From positions 94,001-158,000 of the forward strand of contig JAFLUY010000002.1 in NCBI GenBank assembly GCA_022508565.1: 64,000 nucleotides of DNA. The letters are read 5' to 3'. Origin of the DNA: Erysipelotrichales bacterium (GTDB lineage: Bacteria > Bacillota_I > Bacilli_A > RF39 > UBA660). The translations under genes and the position numbers were made by a program. The number at the start of each line of letters is the position of its first letter. The first letter of the stretch is position 1. The notes below the pieces were generated by a model. The model was not told the origin of the DNA. It was given only the letters and a program-made list of their open reading frames with translations, and searched no databases. Shown here piece by piece: positions 1 through 7,527 of this stretch.

Positions 1-1
1 T

Positions 2-94
2 TACCTAACAAGTAAGACTTTAGATGCCTCTGAAATGTTGACAATTGCAGAAAGTGTACAAAATTCATCAAATTTAGTTGCAGGACTAAAATAG
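2..94 (+). CDS. C-terminal end of an unidentified protein (truncated by window edge)
   Basis: An open frame runs in from the left edge and stops at TAG 92-94, giving 30 residues that end in NLVAGLK. It is followed at once by a good promoter and a new gene, as expected for a real gene end. The fragment is Ser/Ala/Leu rich and probably helical. It is too short to assign to a family. The alternative reading on the minus strand across 1-186 overlaps the next gene and has no ribosome binding site, so it was not used. Confidence 0.5.
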   Translation, partial: YLTSKTLDASEMLTIAESVQNSSNLVAGLK

Positions 95-106
95 TTGATA
101 TATAAT
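78..106 (+). promoter_or_regulatory. Sigma-A type promoter
   Basis: TTGCAG at 78-83 and a perfect TATAAT at 101-106 are separated by 17 bases. They lie just upstream of the small coiled-coil gene, and the -35 lies inside the end of the preceding gene. Confidence 0.6.
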
Positions 107-130
107 ATATACCCATGAAGAGGTGTAGTT

Positions 131-316
131 ATGAAAAACAAAATAAATAGTATTACTGCTTTGTTATCAGCTTTTGAGTCTCGCAACGAACAACTGCACG
201 AAGAGATAAAGAAAAATGAAGAAGCAATAGAAGAAATGAAAGAAGAACTTCGTGTTCTTATGGAAGATGAAGTAGATCCAAATTTAGTTGAATCAAAAGT
301 AAAAATGGTTGCATAA
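131..316 (+). CDS. Small coiled-coil protein, 61 aa
   Basis: A short, highly charged protein. Residues about 15-50 are Glu/Lys rich with heptad-like spacing (EEIKKNEEAIEEMKEELR), which predicts one continuous coiled coil. There is no signal peptide or membrane segment, so it is probably cytoplasmic. The start is supported by an AGAGGTG ribosome binding site and by an upstream TTGCAG-17-TATAAT promoter. A hairpin terminator follows directly, so it is a single-gene unit. I do not recognise a family; such small coiled-coil proteins are common in Bacilli and their roles are mostly unknown. Confidence 0.7.
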   Translation: MKNKINSITALLSAFESRNEQLHEEIKKNEEAIEEMKEELRVLMEDEVDPNLVESKVKMVA

Positions 317-331
317 TACCATTTTTATTTT
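301..331 (+). terminator. Intrinsic terminator
   Basis: AAAAATGG (301-308) pairs with CCATTTTT (319-326) around a 10-nt loop that includes the stop codon, followed by ATTTTG. Confidence 0.6.
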
Positions 332-380
332 GTTGTTAAGCGCACGTAATTATGATATATTAGATACGTAGGTGATTTTA

Positions 381-929
381 ATGAAGAAAAAAAATAAACA
401 AACAGAAATAAAAAGATTTGAAAGTACAGAAATAAAACAAAGTGCATTTATAAATGAAGATTACAAAACTTTTAAGACATTTATTATCGTTCTTATTATT
501 GTATTAACACTACTTGGGCTGCTATTCTTCTTTAACGCCAAACTAGTAACTAAAGATATGTTTAATGATGAAACAACAACTACTGCACCAGTTTCCTATA
601 TAGATACAACTATTCTTGCTGATCATATTTTAGGAACTAACAATCCACATTATATGGTATTACTTTATGATACAGAAGATAAAACATCTAATATCTTATA
701 TGATAGTTTATTTAATAATTATAGTGGTGATGAAGATTTATATGCGGTTGATTTAGCAAATAAGATGAATGCATCTCACTATGATAAAAATCAAGAGAAT
801 GAAAATAAATCTCCAAAAACTAATGAAGAAATTGTTGTAAGCGGACCAACACTTTTAGTTGTTAAAGAAAATAAAGTTGTTGAATATATAACTGATGCAA
901 AAAAAATCCAAGAAAAACTAAATAATTAA
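381..929 (+). CDS. Membrane-anchored thioredoxin-fold-like protein without CXXC
   Basis: 182 aa, taking the ATG at 381 behind TAGGTGAT rather than the upstream GTG at 372, which is part of the ribosome binding site. A cytoplasmic N-terminus rich in Lys is followed by one membrane helix (about 33-53) and an extracytoplasmic domain. That domain has the rhythm of a thioredoxin: a strand HYMVLLYDTEDK where the CXXC helix should start, an Asp/Ala helix, then a conserved-looking Pro strand (SGPTLLVVKENK) and a final helix. The redox Cys pair is absent; the protein has no Cys. It may therefore be a binding or chaperone-like domain rather than an oxidoreductase. The fold assignment is inference. The gene is monocistronic, with a terminator directly behind. 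Confidence 0.55.
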   Translation: MKKKNKQTEIKRFESTEIKQSAFINEDYKTFKTFIIVLIIVLTLLGLLFFFNAKLVTKDMFNDETTTTAPVSYIDTTILADHILGTNNPHYMVLLYDTEDKTSNILYDSLFNNYSGDEDLYAVDLANKMNASHYDKNQENENKSPKTNEEIVVSGPTLLVVKENKVVEYITDAKKIQEKLNN

Positions 930-957
930 GAATACTTTTAATAGTATTCTTATTTTT
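928..957 (+). terminator. Intrinsic terminator
   Basis: Perfect 9-bp stem AAGAATACT (928-936) / AGTATTCTT (943-951), 6-nt loop, then ATTTTTA. Confidence 0.8.
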
Positions 958-986
958 ATGTTATAATTTATATAAGGAGAGTCACC

Positions 987-2198
987 ATGAAAAAGAACCC
1001 GAGGAATAAAAGAAAAAAGAATAACTTTAAAATAAATAAATTTTCACTTATAGAGGTAATTATTATTACACTAGCATTTTGTTCATTAACAAGTGTTATT
1101 GTTGGATTATCTGTTTATTTACTTAATAATCGCAATTTAATATTAGATAATGAACTTTTAGATATTGTTAATACATATAATAAAATTAAAGATAATTTTT
1201 ATGAAGAAGTAGATAAAAAGGAACTTGCCACTAGTGCTATTGAAGGAATGATGAAAACTTTAAATGAAAAGTATTCAATCTATCTAGATGAAGATAACTC
1301 TTCAGATTTAAATGAAAAACTAGAAGGAGAATATCAAGGTATTGGTGTAACCGTAAGAAAGAGCAACGAGATATTCTCAATCGAAAAAGTTCATGATAAT
1401 ACACCAGCTTATGATGCTGGACTTAAAGAAGGAGATATCTTACTTCAAATAAATGATTATGAAATAAAAGGTACAGATAGTTTAGATTACATAAAATCAT
1501 TAATAAAAAAAGTTGAAAAAGTTACTTTTAAAATTAAAAGAAATGAAGAAATTATATCTATAGATGTTAAAGTTAAAACAATCGAGTATCCATCTATTAG
1601 TTATAAAACATATGAAAGAAATAATAAAAATATTGGATATATCTATATATCAACTTTTTCTAAAACAACTACAAGTCAAGTTAAGGATGCTTTAAAGCAT
1701 TTAGAAGATGATAATATAGAATCTTTAATCTTTGATGTTAGAGGAAATACAGGTGGCTACTTAAATATAGCTGATGATATTTTAAATATGTTTATGAAAA
1801 AAGGAACTATTCTTTATGCAGTAGATGATAATAATGGAACTAAAAAAATCTATGATACAACAAAAGAATCTCGTACATACGATATTGTTGTATTAATAGA
1901 TCAAGCTACTGCTTCTGCTAGTGAAATTCTTGCAACGTCTTTAAAAGAAAGTTACGGAGCAATTTTAGTTGGTGCAAAAACTTTTGGCAAGGGATTAGTT
2001 CAACAAGTGTCTTCTTTAAGTGATAATACATTGATTAAATACACCACAGCAAAATGGTACACACCAGATGGAAATTATATAAATGAAATTGGTTATAAAC
2101 CAGATATTGAAGTTTATTTAACTAAAGAATATTTATATAATCCGACTGATGAGAATGATCTTCAATTGCAAAAAGCGTTGGAGGTTTTGTCGAAGTAA
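987..2198 (+). CDS. S41 family C-terminal processing peptidase (CtpA/CtpB-like)
   Basis: 403 aa membrane-anchored serine protease acting outside the cytoplasmic membrane. Order: basic N-terminus, membrane helix (about 20-46), a helical region, a PDZ domain (about 112-195, with the GIGVTV and GLKEGDILLQINDYEI signatures), then the S41 core. The catalytic dyad is visible as Ser about 312 in TASASEI and Lys about 335 in TFGKG. The length fits the family (about 400-480 aa), although the C-terminal peptidoglycan-binding domain seen in some members is missing. The ribosome binding site is AAGGAGAG. In Bacillus, CtpB cleaves SpoIVFA during sporulation; position just before spo0A makes a link conceivable, but this is only inference. 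Confidence 0.93.
   Translation: MKKNPRNKRKKNNFKINKFSLIEVIIITLAFCSLTSVIVGLSVYLLNNRNLILDNELLDIVNTYNKIKDNFYEEVDKKELATSAIEGMMKTLNEKYSIYLDEDNSSDLNEKLEGEYQGIGVTVRKSNEIFSIEKVHDNTPAYDAGLKEGDILLQINDYEIKGTDSLDYIKSLIKKVEKVTFKIKRNEEIISIDVKVKTIEYPSISYKTYERNNKNIGYIYISTFSKTTTSQVKDALKHLEDDNIESLIFDVRGNTGGYLNIADDILNMFMKKGTILYAVDDNNGTKKIYDTTKESRTYDIVVLIDQATASASEILATSLKESYGAILVGAKTFGKGLVQQVSSLSDNTLIKYTTAKWYTPDGNYINEIGYKPDIEVYLTKEYLYNPTDENDLQLQKALEVLSK
2188..2194 (+). promoter_or_regulatory. Candidate Spo0A box (0A box)
   Basis: Exact match to the 0A-box heptamer TGTCGAA, in the last codons of the protease gene and about 150 bp before spo0A. A second exact box in the opposite orientation lies at 2257-2263. By base composition such a heptamer is expected only a few times in the whole window, so two within 76 bases is notable. 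Confidence 0.4.
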
Positions 2199-2256
2199 AT
2201 CGAATGATTAACAAATTTCTGTAAAGTTTAATTCATGTTGACAATTATTTACATGG

Positions 2257-2263
2257 TTCGACA
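2257..2263 (-). promoter_or_regulatory. Candidate Spo0A box (0A box), reverse orientation
   Basis: TTCGACA, the exact complement of TGTCGAA, lies in the 145-bp spo0A upstream region. It sits about 35 bases before the TATACTATAAT -10 region (TATAAT at 2297-2302). This fits autoregulation of spo0A. Confidence 0.5.
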
Positions 2264-2343
2264 ATAATTGCTATTTCTATTTGTAAAACTTTATACTATA
2301 ATGTTTCTAGCAGTCAAGAAATATTAGAAAAAAGGGAGATATT

Positions 2344-3081
2344 ATGGCAATTAAAACATTAGTGGTTGATGGCGATGCCACCCACACAAAAGAAATTGCG
2401 AAGTCTTTTGTTAGTTCTAGTAGTATTGAAGTAAAAAGTGTACATACAAAAGATGAAGCACTTAAACAGATTGAAGAAAGTGACGTTATTGTATTAAATA
2501 TGTTACTAAATGGAATGGATAGTTATGAATTACTTAAAGTAATAAGAAAAAACTATAAAGATAAAATCATTATAGCAACAAGCGAATTCATTTCAGCAGA
2601 TATGATGGAGAGTATCAGTAGTTATCAAATTAATTATTTTATTAAAAAGCCATTTGATACTACATCTTTAGAAGATATTATCTTTGCATTATATTCAAGA
2701 CATACAAATACACCTTTAGAAAATGAAAATGAGCTTAAGTTAGAAATAACTAATCTACTACATAACTTAGGAATACCTTCTCATATAAAAGGTTATAACT
2801 ATATTCGTGATGGAGTAGAAATGTTATATAAGGACGCATCACTCGTTGGATCTATTACAAAAGAATTATATCCAAGCATTGCATCAACTTATGATACAAC
2901 TTCATCAAGAGTTGAAAGAGCGATAAGACATGCGATAGAAGTCTCTTGGGTTAGAGGAGATTATAACTTGATGGAAGAATTATTTGGTAATTCAATTGAT
3001 TATGATAGAAGTAAACCAACTAATTCAGAGTTTATAGTGACATTAGCTGATAGATTAAAATTAAACGGAAAATTTGTATAA
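2344..3081 (+). CDS. spo0A: Spo0A, sporulation master regulator with a degenerate receiver
   Basis: 245 aa, two domains. The C-terminal Spo0A DNA-binding domain (about 130-245) is unmistakable: the recognition-helix region SSRVERAIRHAIEVSW and the tail KPTNSEFIVTLADRL match the family closely. The N-terminal receiver (1-115) keeps the overall fold, one of the acidic-pocket Asp residues (D9), a Thr/Ser in IIATSEF, and the Lys of the FIKKPFD motif. At the phospho-acceptor position the normal VLVLDIIMP is VIVLNMLLN here, so Asp is replaced by Asn52 (codon AAT 2497-2499), and the paired acidic Asp is Gly10. It should not be phosphorylated in the usual way. The ribosome binding site is AAAGGGAG. 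Candidate 0A boxes lie upstream. Identity of the family is certain; loss of phosphorylation is inferred from the residues. Confidence 0.95.
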   Translation: MAIKTLVVDGDATHTKEIAKSFVSSSSIEVKSVHTKDEALKQIEESDVIVLNMLLNGMDSYELLKVIRKNYKDKIIIATSEFISADMMESISSYQINYFIKKPFDTTSLEDIIFALYSRHTNTPLENENELKLEITNLLHNLGIPSHIKGYNYIRDGVEMLYKDASLVGSITKELYPSIASTYDTTSSRVERAIRHAIEVSWVRGDYNLMEELFGNSIDYDRSKPTNSEFIVTLADRLKLNGKFV

Positions 3082-3125
3082 TAAATTGAAATTATCCTCA
3101 TATATATTAATAGGAGGATTTTTTT

Positions 3126-5069
3126 ATGGAATATAATATCAATAGTCGTATTAAAAGAGTATTAGAATATGCAGAACAAGAAATGTTAGATTTAAATCAT
3201 CCTTATGTTGGTACGGAACATTTACTTTTAAGTTTATTAAAACTAGATAAAACTAAAAAGATTTTAAATAGATATAACTTGACCTATAATTTATTTAAAG
3301 AAGAATTAATAAGAGTAATCGGAATGTCTAATATAAAAAGTCAGTATATATTATATACACCACTTTTAAAATTAATAATTAAAAAAACAATGGAAAGTAA
3401 AGATAATAAGGCTGATGAAGTCACTTTATTAAAAGAACTTATATCAAGTGATGATGGAATAGCAATCAGAATAATGTTGGAACTAGATATAGATGTTGAT
3501 GGTTTATTTTCAGAACTAGTGAATAACTATTCTTACTTAGATGAAATAGGTGTTAACCTAATCGATGAAGAAATAGATTATAATCTTATTGGCCGTGAAA
3601 AAGAAATCAATAATATAATAGAAATACTTTTAAGAAAAAATAAGAATAATCCTGTGCTTGTAGGCGAAGCTGGGGTTGGTAAAAGCGCTATTGTTTACGA
3701 ACTTGCTAGAAGAATAAAAAATGACAATGTGCCTAGTCCACTAAAAAACAAAATCATATACTCGCTAGATATGGCAAGTTTACTTTCAAATACTAAATAC
3801 CGTGGTGAATTTGAAACAAAGATGAATAACTTAATTAAAGAAGCAGGGGATAAAGAAAACATAATTCTTTTTATTGATGAAATTCACACAATTGTAAGAA
3901 CTGGCGGAGGGGAAGGTTCTTGTGATGCTGCCAATATTTTAAAACCATATCTAGCAAGTTCGAAAATAAAATTGATTGGGGCTACAACCTTAAGAGAATA
4001 TGATGAATATATAAGTAAAGATCAAGCGCTTTCAAGAAGGTTTGCCAAAATATATATCAGTGAACCAAATGAAGAAGAAACACTATCAATACTTAAAGGA
4101 GTTAAAAAAAGTTATGAAGAATATCACCATATAACTATTGAAAATGATATTTTAAAAAAAGTAGTTAATTTAGCAAGTAAGTATATTACTAATAATAAAA
4201 ATCCAGATAAATCCTTAGAAGTACTAGATTGTTTAATGTCACGAATAAATTTAAAAAAGTATCAAAATATTGATAGCTTTGAGTATAATGAATTCTTAAA
4301 GAATAAAGATTATAAAAGTGCTTTAAAGCAAAGATTAATAAGTGAAAATAACAAGGTATCAGAAACAGATATAATATCTGTTATTGAGTCACTTGCAAAT
4401 ATAAGAATTCTAAATTTAAATGATTATAAGAATTTAACAAAAGAGTTAGATAAAAAAATCTATGGTCAAGATTTAACGAGATTAAAGGAACTATTAAAAC
4501 CAAAATTTAAAAATAATAAAGTATGTTCTTTGGAAATTAGAGGCGTTAAAGGAATCGGAAAAACTTATACAGCTAAAGTTATTGCTGAAACCTTACATTA
4601 TAATTTAATTGAGCTAGACATGAAAGAATATGCTCATTCTACTTCTCTAAATCGTTTAATTGGTTCTGACCCTGGGTATATAGGATATGATAATTCTTCA
4701 ATTTTAGATAAAGTGAAGTATAACCCTTATTCTTTAATACTTTTAAAAAATATTGAATATGCTCACTCTTCAGTAATTAATCTATTTAATTCTATAAGTG
4801 ATAAAGGCTATTTAATAGATAAACAAAACAATAAAATAAATTTTGATTTTACAATGATTATTAAAACAAGTGAACTTACGTCAAGTAAAATAGGTTATGA
4901 AGAAAACAATAAAGATGATCATACAGTAGTTTTATATAATCTAATTCCTAAAAGTGTTATGAAAAAATATATGATAGATAATAATATAAAGGAAGAATAT
5001 CTAGTTAATTTGGATAACAAGACAACATTTGAAAATTTACATTCATTAATGGATGAAGTATTTATTTAG
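3126..5069 (+). CDS. ClpC/ClpA-like AAA+ protein with decayed second ATPase domain
   Basis: 647 aa against about 810 for ClpC. It has a Clp N-domain (about 1-140, with HPYVGTEHLLLSLLK), a D1 AAA domain with Walker A GEAGVGKS (180-187), Walker B ILFIDEIHT and the arginine-finger segment ALSRRF, then a short linker. The D2 domain keeps a Walker A (GVKGIGKT, about 475-482) but its Walker B is LILLKNIEYAH, with Lys-Asn in place of Asp-Glu. The sensor-1 Asn is Glu, and the C-terminal small domain is mostly missing. D1 could still hydrolyse ATP; D2 probably only binds or is structural. The start follows a GGAGG lying in the 3' arm of a small hairpin. It sits directly behind spo0A. Function is unknown; it is perhaps a specialised unfoldase or adaptor. 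Confidence 0.85.
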   Translation: MEYNINSRIKRVLEYAEQEMLDLNHPYVGTEHLLLSLLKLDKTKKILNRYNLTYNLFKEELIRVIGMSNIKSQYILYTPLLKLIIKKTMESKDNKADEVTLLKELISSDDGIAIRIMLELDIDVDGLFSELVNNYSYLDEIGVNLIDEEIDYNLIGREKEINNIIEILLRKNKNNPVLVGEAGVGKSAIVYELARRIKNDNVPSPLKNKIIYSLDMASLLSNTKYRGEFETKMNNLIKEAGDKENIILFIDEIHTIVRTGGGEGSCDAANILKPYLASSKIKLIGATTLREYDEYISKDQALSRRFAKIYISEPNEEETLSILKGVKKSYEEYHHITIENDILKKVVNLASKYITNNKNPDKSLEVLDCLMSRINLKKYQNIDSFEYNEFLKNKDYKSALKQRLISENNKVSETDIISVIESLANIRILNLNDYKNLTKELDKKIYGQDLTRLKELLKPKFKNNKVCSLEIRGVKGIGKTYTAKVIAETLHYNLIELDMKEYAHSTSLNRLIGSDPGYIGYDNSSILDKVKYNPYSLILLKNIEYAHSSVINLFNSISDKGYLIDKQNNKINFDFTMIIKTSELTSSKIGYEENNKDDHTVVLYNLIPKSVMKKYMIDNNIKEEYLVNLDNKTTFENLHSLMDEVFI

Positions 5070-5111
5070 TTAGTATTTATGTTATAATAGTTACAGAATA
5101 GAAGGGTAAAC

Positions 5112-5975
5112 ATGAATAATGAGGATAAAAGATTTAAAACTATTAATCGTGTAGCAACTCCAATACAACTAGATAAAGATGGAAACGAGATTAAGGAACA
5201 AATGGTTGCTATAACTCCTGAAAATGTAACAACAAAAAAGGTAAAAAAACAAAAAAAAGAAGTAGATATAAATCTTGTTTTAAAAGTTTTAATTGTTCTT
5301 TTAGTTATTGGTAATCTCAGTTGTTTAGTGTATTTATTTGTACCGAATGCTGGCAGTTCAAAAATAAAATATAATGATGTACCAGCGGATGTTAGTGACG
5401 ATGCATTTTCTATTTTTACTAGTAAAACAGTTGAAAAAAATGACCACTTAACTGATGGAAAAGAATATAAAATAAATGATCGCTTTAAAATAAAAATTAT
5501 TAATCGAGAAGTATTAGTTAATGGTAAAAAGATTACTGATGCAGATAAAGTATCTTCTGAAATTGGTTTAATAGATGATTTAATCATGTTTACAACTGAA
5601 AATAATAATATTCGTTCAAAGGCCTTATATGCTGTAGATGAAAAAGGCACAAAGTATTTAGATATTCATAATATTGAAAATGGAAAAGTAATCATGAATG
5701 ATGCAAAATCCTTAGATTATCAAATCACTAATGTAATCATTAAGACATCTAATGTTTTAAATGATGCAATTTATTTAGGCGAGTCTTTGGACTCCTTAAA
5801 TCCAATATCAATATGTGATAATATAGCTTTATCTACCCATTCAACTGGCTTAAATACAAGTGTTATAACATATTATAGACTTGACTATTTAGAGGATCAT
5901 AAATTTAGTGAATTAGTACCAACTTATGAAGTAACTTTAGGAGAATATAGAAGTATCAATAATTACTGTAACTAA
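5112..5975 (+). CDS. Single-pass membrane protein of unknown function
   Basis: 287 aa. The cytoplasmic N-terminus (1-55) is charged, with Lys runs. One membrane helix (about 57-78, LVLKVLIVLLVIGNLSCLVY) follows, then an extracytoplasmic domain of about 205 residues that looks beta-rich, with a Lys/Asp/Asn surface. Two Cys near the C-terminus (positions about 237 and 286) could form a disulphide. No family was recognised. A TATAAT at 5084-5089 lies inside the short gap behind the ClpC-like gene. The ribosome binding site is GAAGGG, and a clear terminator follows. A long minus-strand frame over the same region (5066-5650) is an AT-rich shadow. Confidence 0.75.
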   Translation: MNNEDKRFKTINRVATPIQLDKDGNEIKEQMVAITPENVTTKKVKKQKKEVDINLVLKVLIVLLVIGNLSCLVYLFVPNAGSSKIKYNDVPADVSDDAFSIFTSKTVEKNDHLTDGKEYKINDRFKIKIINREVLVNGKKITDADKVSSEIGLIDDLIMFTTENNNIRSKALYAVDEKGTKYLDIHNIENGKVIMNDAKSLDYQITNVIIKTSNVLNDAIYLGESLDSLNPISICDNIALSTHSTGLNTSVITYYRLDYLEDHKFSELVPTYEVTLGEYRSINNYCN

Positions 5976-5996
5976 GTAGGTTATCCTACTTTTTTA
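5974..5996 (+). terminator. Intrinsic terminator
   Basis: AAGTAGG (5974-5980), TTAT loop, CCTACTT (5985-5991), U-tract. It separates the membrane-protein gene from the cysS transcription unit. Confidence 0.85.
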
Positions 5997-5997
5997 T

Positions 5998-6026
5998 TTG
6001 ATAATAGGGGTCATTTGCTTTATAAT
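5998..6026 (+). promoter_or_regulatory. cysS promoter, sigma-A type
   Basis: TTGATA (5998-6003) and a perfect TATAAT (6021-6026) with 17-bp spacing. Predicted transcription start is about 6033, some 15 bases before the leader-peptide ATG. Confidence 0.8.
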
Positions 6027-6047
6027 AGTTTTAAAGAAGTGATATCT

Positions 6048-6089
6048 ATGGTTAAAGAGTTTAGGCGATGTTGTGCTTGTATTAAATAA
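6048..6089 (+). CDS. Cysteine-rich leader peptide upstream of cysS, 13 aa
   Basis: The peptide is MVKEFRRCCACIK, with three Cys codons in four positions (TGT TGT GCT TGT). It is preceded by an AAGAAGTGAT ribosome binding site and lies between a strong promoter and cysteinyl-tRNA synthetase. Cys is rare in this proteome, so three Cys in 13 residues in front of the gene that charges tRNA-Cys is very unlikely by chance. The peptide stops 27 bases before the cysS ATG. No terminator hairpin is visible in that gap, so control, if real, would act on cysS translation initiation or mRNA stability rather than by classical attenuation. The function is inferred. Confidence 0.6.
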   Translation: MVKEFRRCCACIK

Positions 6090-6116
6090 TAACATAATAG
6101 AGAAAGGATAGTTTTT

Positions 6117-7511
6117 ATGAAATTATATAATACATTAACAAGAAAAGAAGAAGAATTTACTCCTGTAGAAGAGGGGAAAGTAAAAATATATACATGTGGG
6201 CCAACTGTTTATCATTATGCCCATATCGGAAATATGCGTAATTACATCGGTCACGATATCCTAGTTAGGACATTTAAATACTTAGGTTATGATGTGACTA
6301 GAGCTATGAATATTACAGATGTTGGACATTTAACAAGTGATTCCGATTCTGGTGAAGATAAAATGGAAGTTGCAAAAAGAAGAGAAAATAAAACTGCTTA
6401 TGAAATAGCAAAATTTTATACAGATGCATTCTTCAAAGATTTTGATGATTTAAATAACTTAAGACCCGATATTGTGTCTCCTGCAACAGAAAATATTGAT
6501 ATGTATATCAAGATGATTGAAAAATTACTTAAAGATGATATTGCATATATAAGTGGAGGTAATGTTTACTTTGATATATCAAAAGTTAAAGATTATTACT
6601 GCTTAACTAATCATCAAGAAGATAAGATGGTTGTAGGTGTTAGAGAAGGCGTTGAGTTTGATAATAATAAACGAAATCAAGCCGACTTTGCCCTATGGTT
6701 TACAACATCTAAATTCGAAAATCATGAGATGCTTTGGGATTCACCATTTGGTAAAGGTTATCCTGGATGGCACATTGAATGTTCAGGTATTTCAATTAAA
6801 TATTTAGGAGAATATTTAGATATACATGGTGGTGGAGTTGATAATATCTTCCCACATCACACAAACGAAATAGCACAAAGTGAGGCTTACTTAGGACATA
6901 AATGGTGTAATTATTGGTTCCATAATGAACATTTACTAGATGATACTGGTAAAATGAGTAAGTCACATGGGGAATTCTTAACTATTCAGTTACTAAAAGA
7001 TAAAGGTTATGATCCAATTGGATTTAGATTCCTATGCCTTAATAGCCATTATCGTAAACCACTATTATTTTCATACGATGGTTTAAATCAAGCAGAAGCA
7101 ACACTAAAAAAACTTCGTAATAGAATTTCTAACATAGAAGATATTGGTGAAGTTGATGAAGGTGAATTTATGAATTACAATGATAAATTCGTAAGTGCTT
7201 TAGAAGATGATTTAAATACAGCCAATGCTTTATCAGTTTTATATGAACTATTAAAAGATGAACAAGTTAATGGACATACAAAACTTGAACTTATAAAGAA
7301 ATTTGATAAAGTTTTTGCGGTTGAATTAATAAAAGAAAAAGAAACAATAGAAAATGATGAAGAAATTCTTTCGTTAATTGAAAAAAGAGCAAAAGCTAAA
7401 AAAGCTAAAGACTTTGAATTAGCTGATTCAATTAGAAATGATTTATATGAAAAAGGAATTGAACTAATAGATACAAGAGAAGGTACAACTTATAAAATAA
7501 TTGGTTCATAA
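6117..7511 (+). CDS. cysS: Cysteinyl-tRNA synthetase
   Basis: 464 aa, normal length. A class I aminoacyl-tRNA synthetase charging tRNA-Cys in the cytoplasm. Visible features are the first zinc ligand Cys27 in TCGPTVY, the HIGH-type motif HIGN (36-39), the WHIECSGIS zinc/Cys-binding segment, HHTNE, and the KMSKS loop (about 279-283). The C-terminal anticodon-binding helices end with a typical AKKAKDFELADSIRNDL segment. The ribosome binding site is GAAAGGAT. It is preceded by a Cys-codon leader peptide and followed after 16 bases by a membrane protease gene, so the two are probably co-transcribed. Confidence 0.97.
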   Translation: MKLYNTLTRKEEEFTPVEEGKVKIYTCGPTVYHYAHIGNMRNYIGHDILVRTFKYLGYDVTRAMNITDVGHLTSDSDSGEDKMEVAKRRENKTAYEIAKFYTDAFFKDFDDLNNLRPDIVSPATENIDMYIKMIEKLLKDDIAYISGGNVYFDISKVKDYYCLTNHQEDKMVVGVREGVEFDNNKRNQADFALWFTTSKFENHEMLWDSPFGKGYPGWHIECSGISIKYLGEYLDIHGGGVDNIFPHHTNEIAQSEAYLGHKWCNYWFHNEHLLDDTGKMSKSHGEFLTIQLLKDKGYDPIGFRFLCLNSHYRKPLLFSYDGLNQAEATLKKLRNRISNIEDIGEVDEGEFMNYNDKFVSALEDDLNTANALSVLYELLKDEQVNGHTKLELIKKFDKVFAVELIKEKETIENDEEILSLIEKRAKAKKAKDFELADSIRNDLYEKGIELIDTREGTTYKIIGS

Positions 7512-7527
7512 AGAGTTAGGTGATAAT

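Noticed and set aside
5066..5650. 194-aa open frame on the minus strand
   Set aside because: It lies antisense to the 287-aa membrane-protein gene, which has a promoter, binding site and terminator; the minus frame is Phe/Ser/Leu rich with no binding site, typical of an AT-rich shadow.
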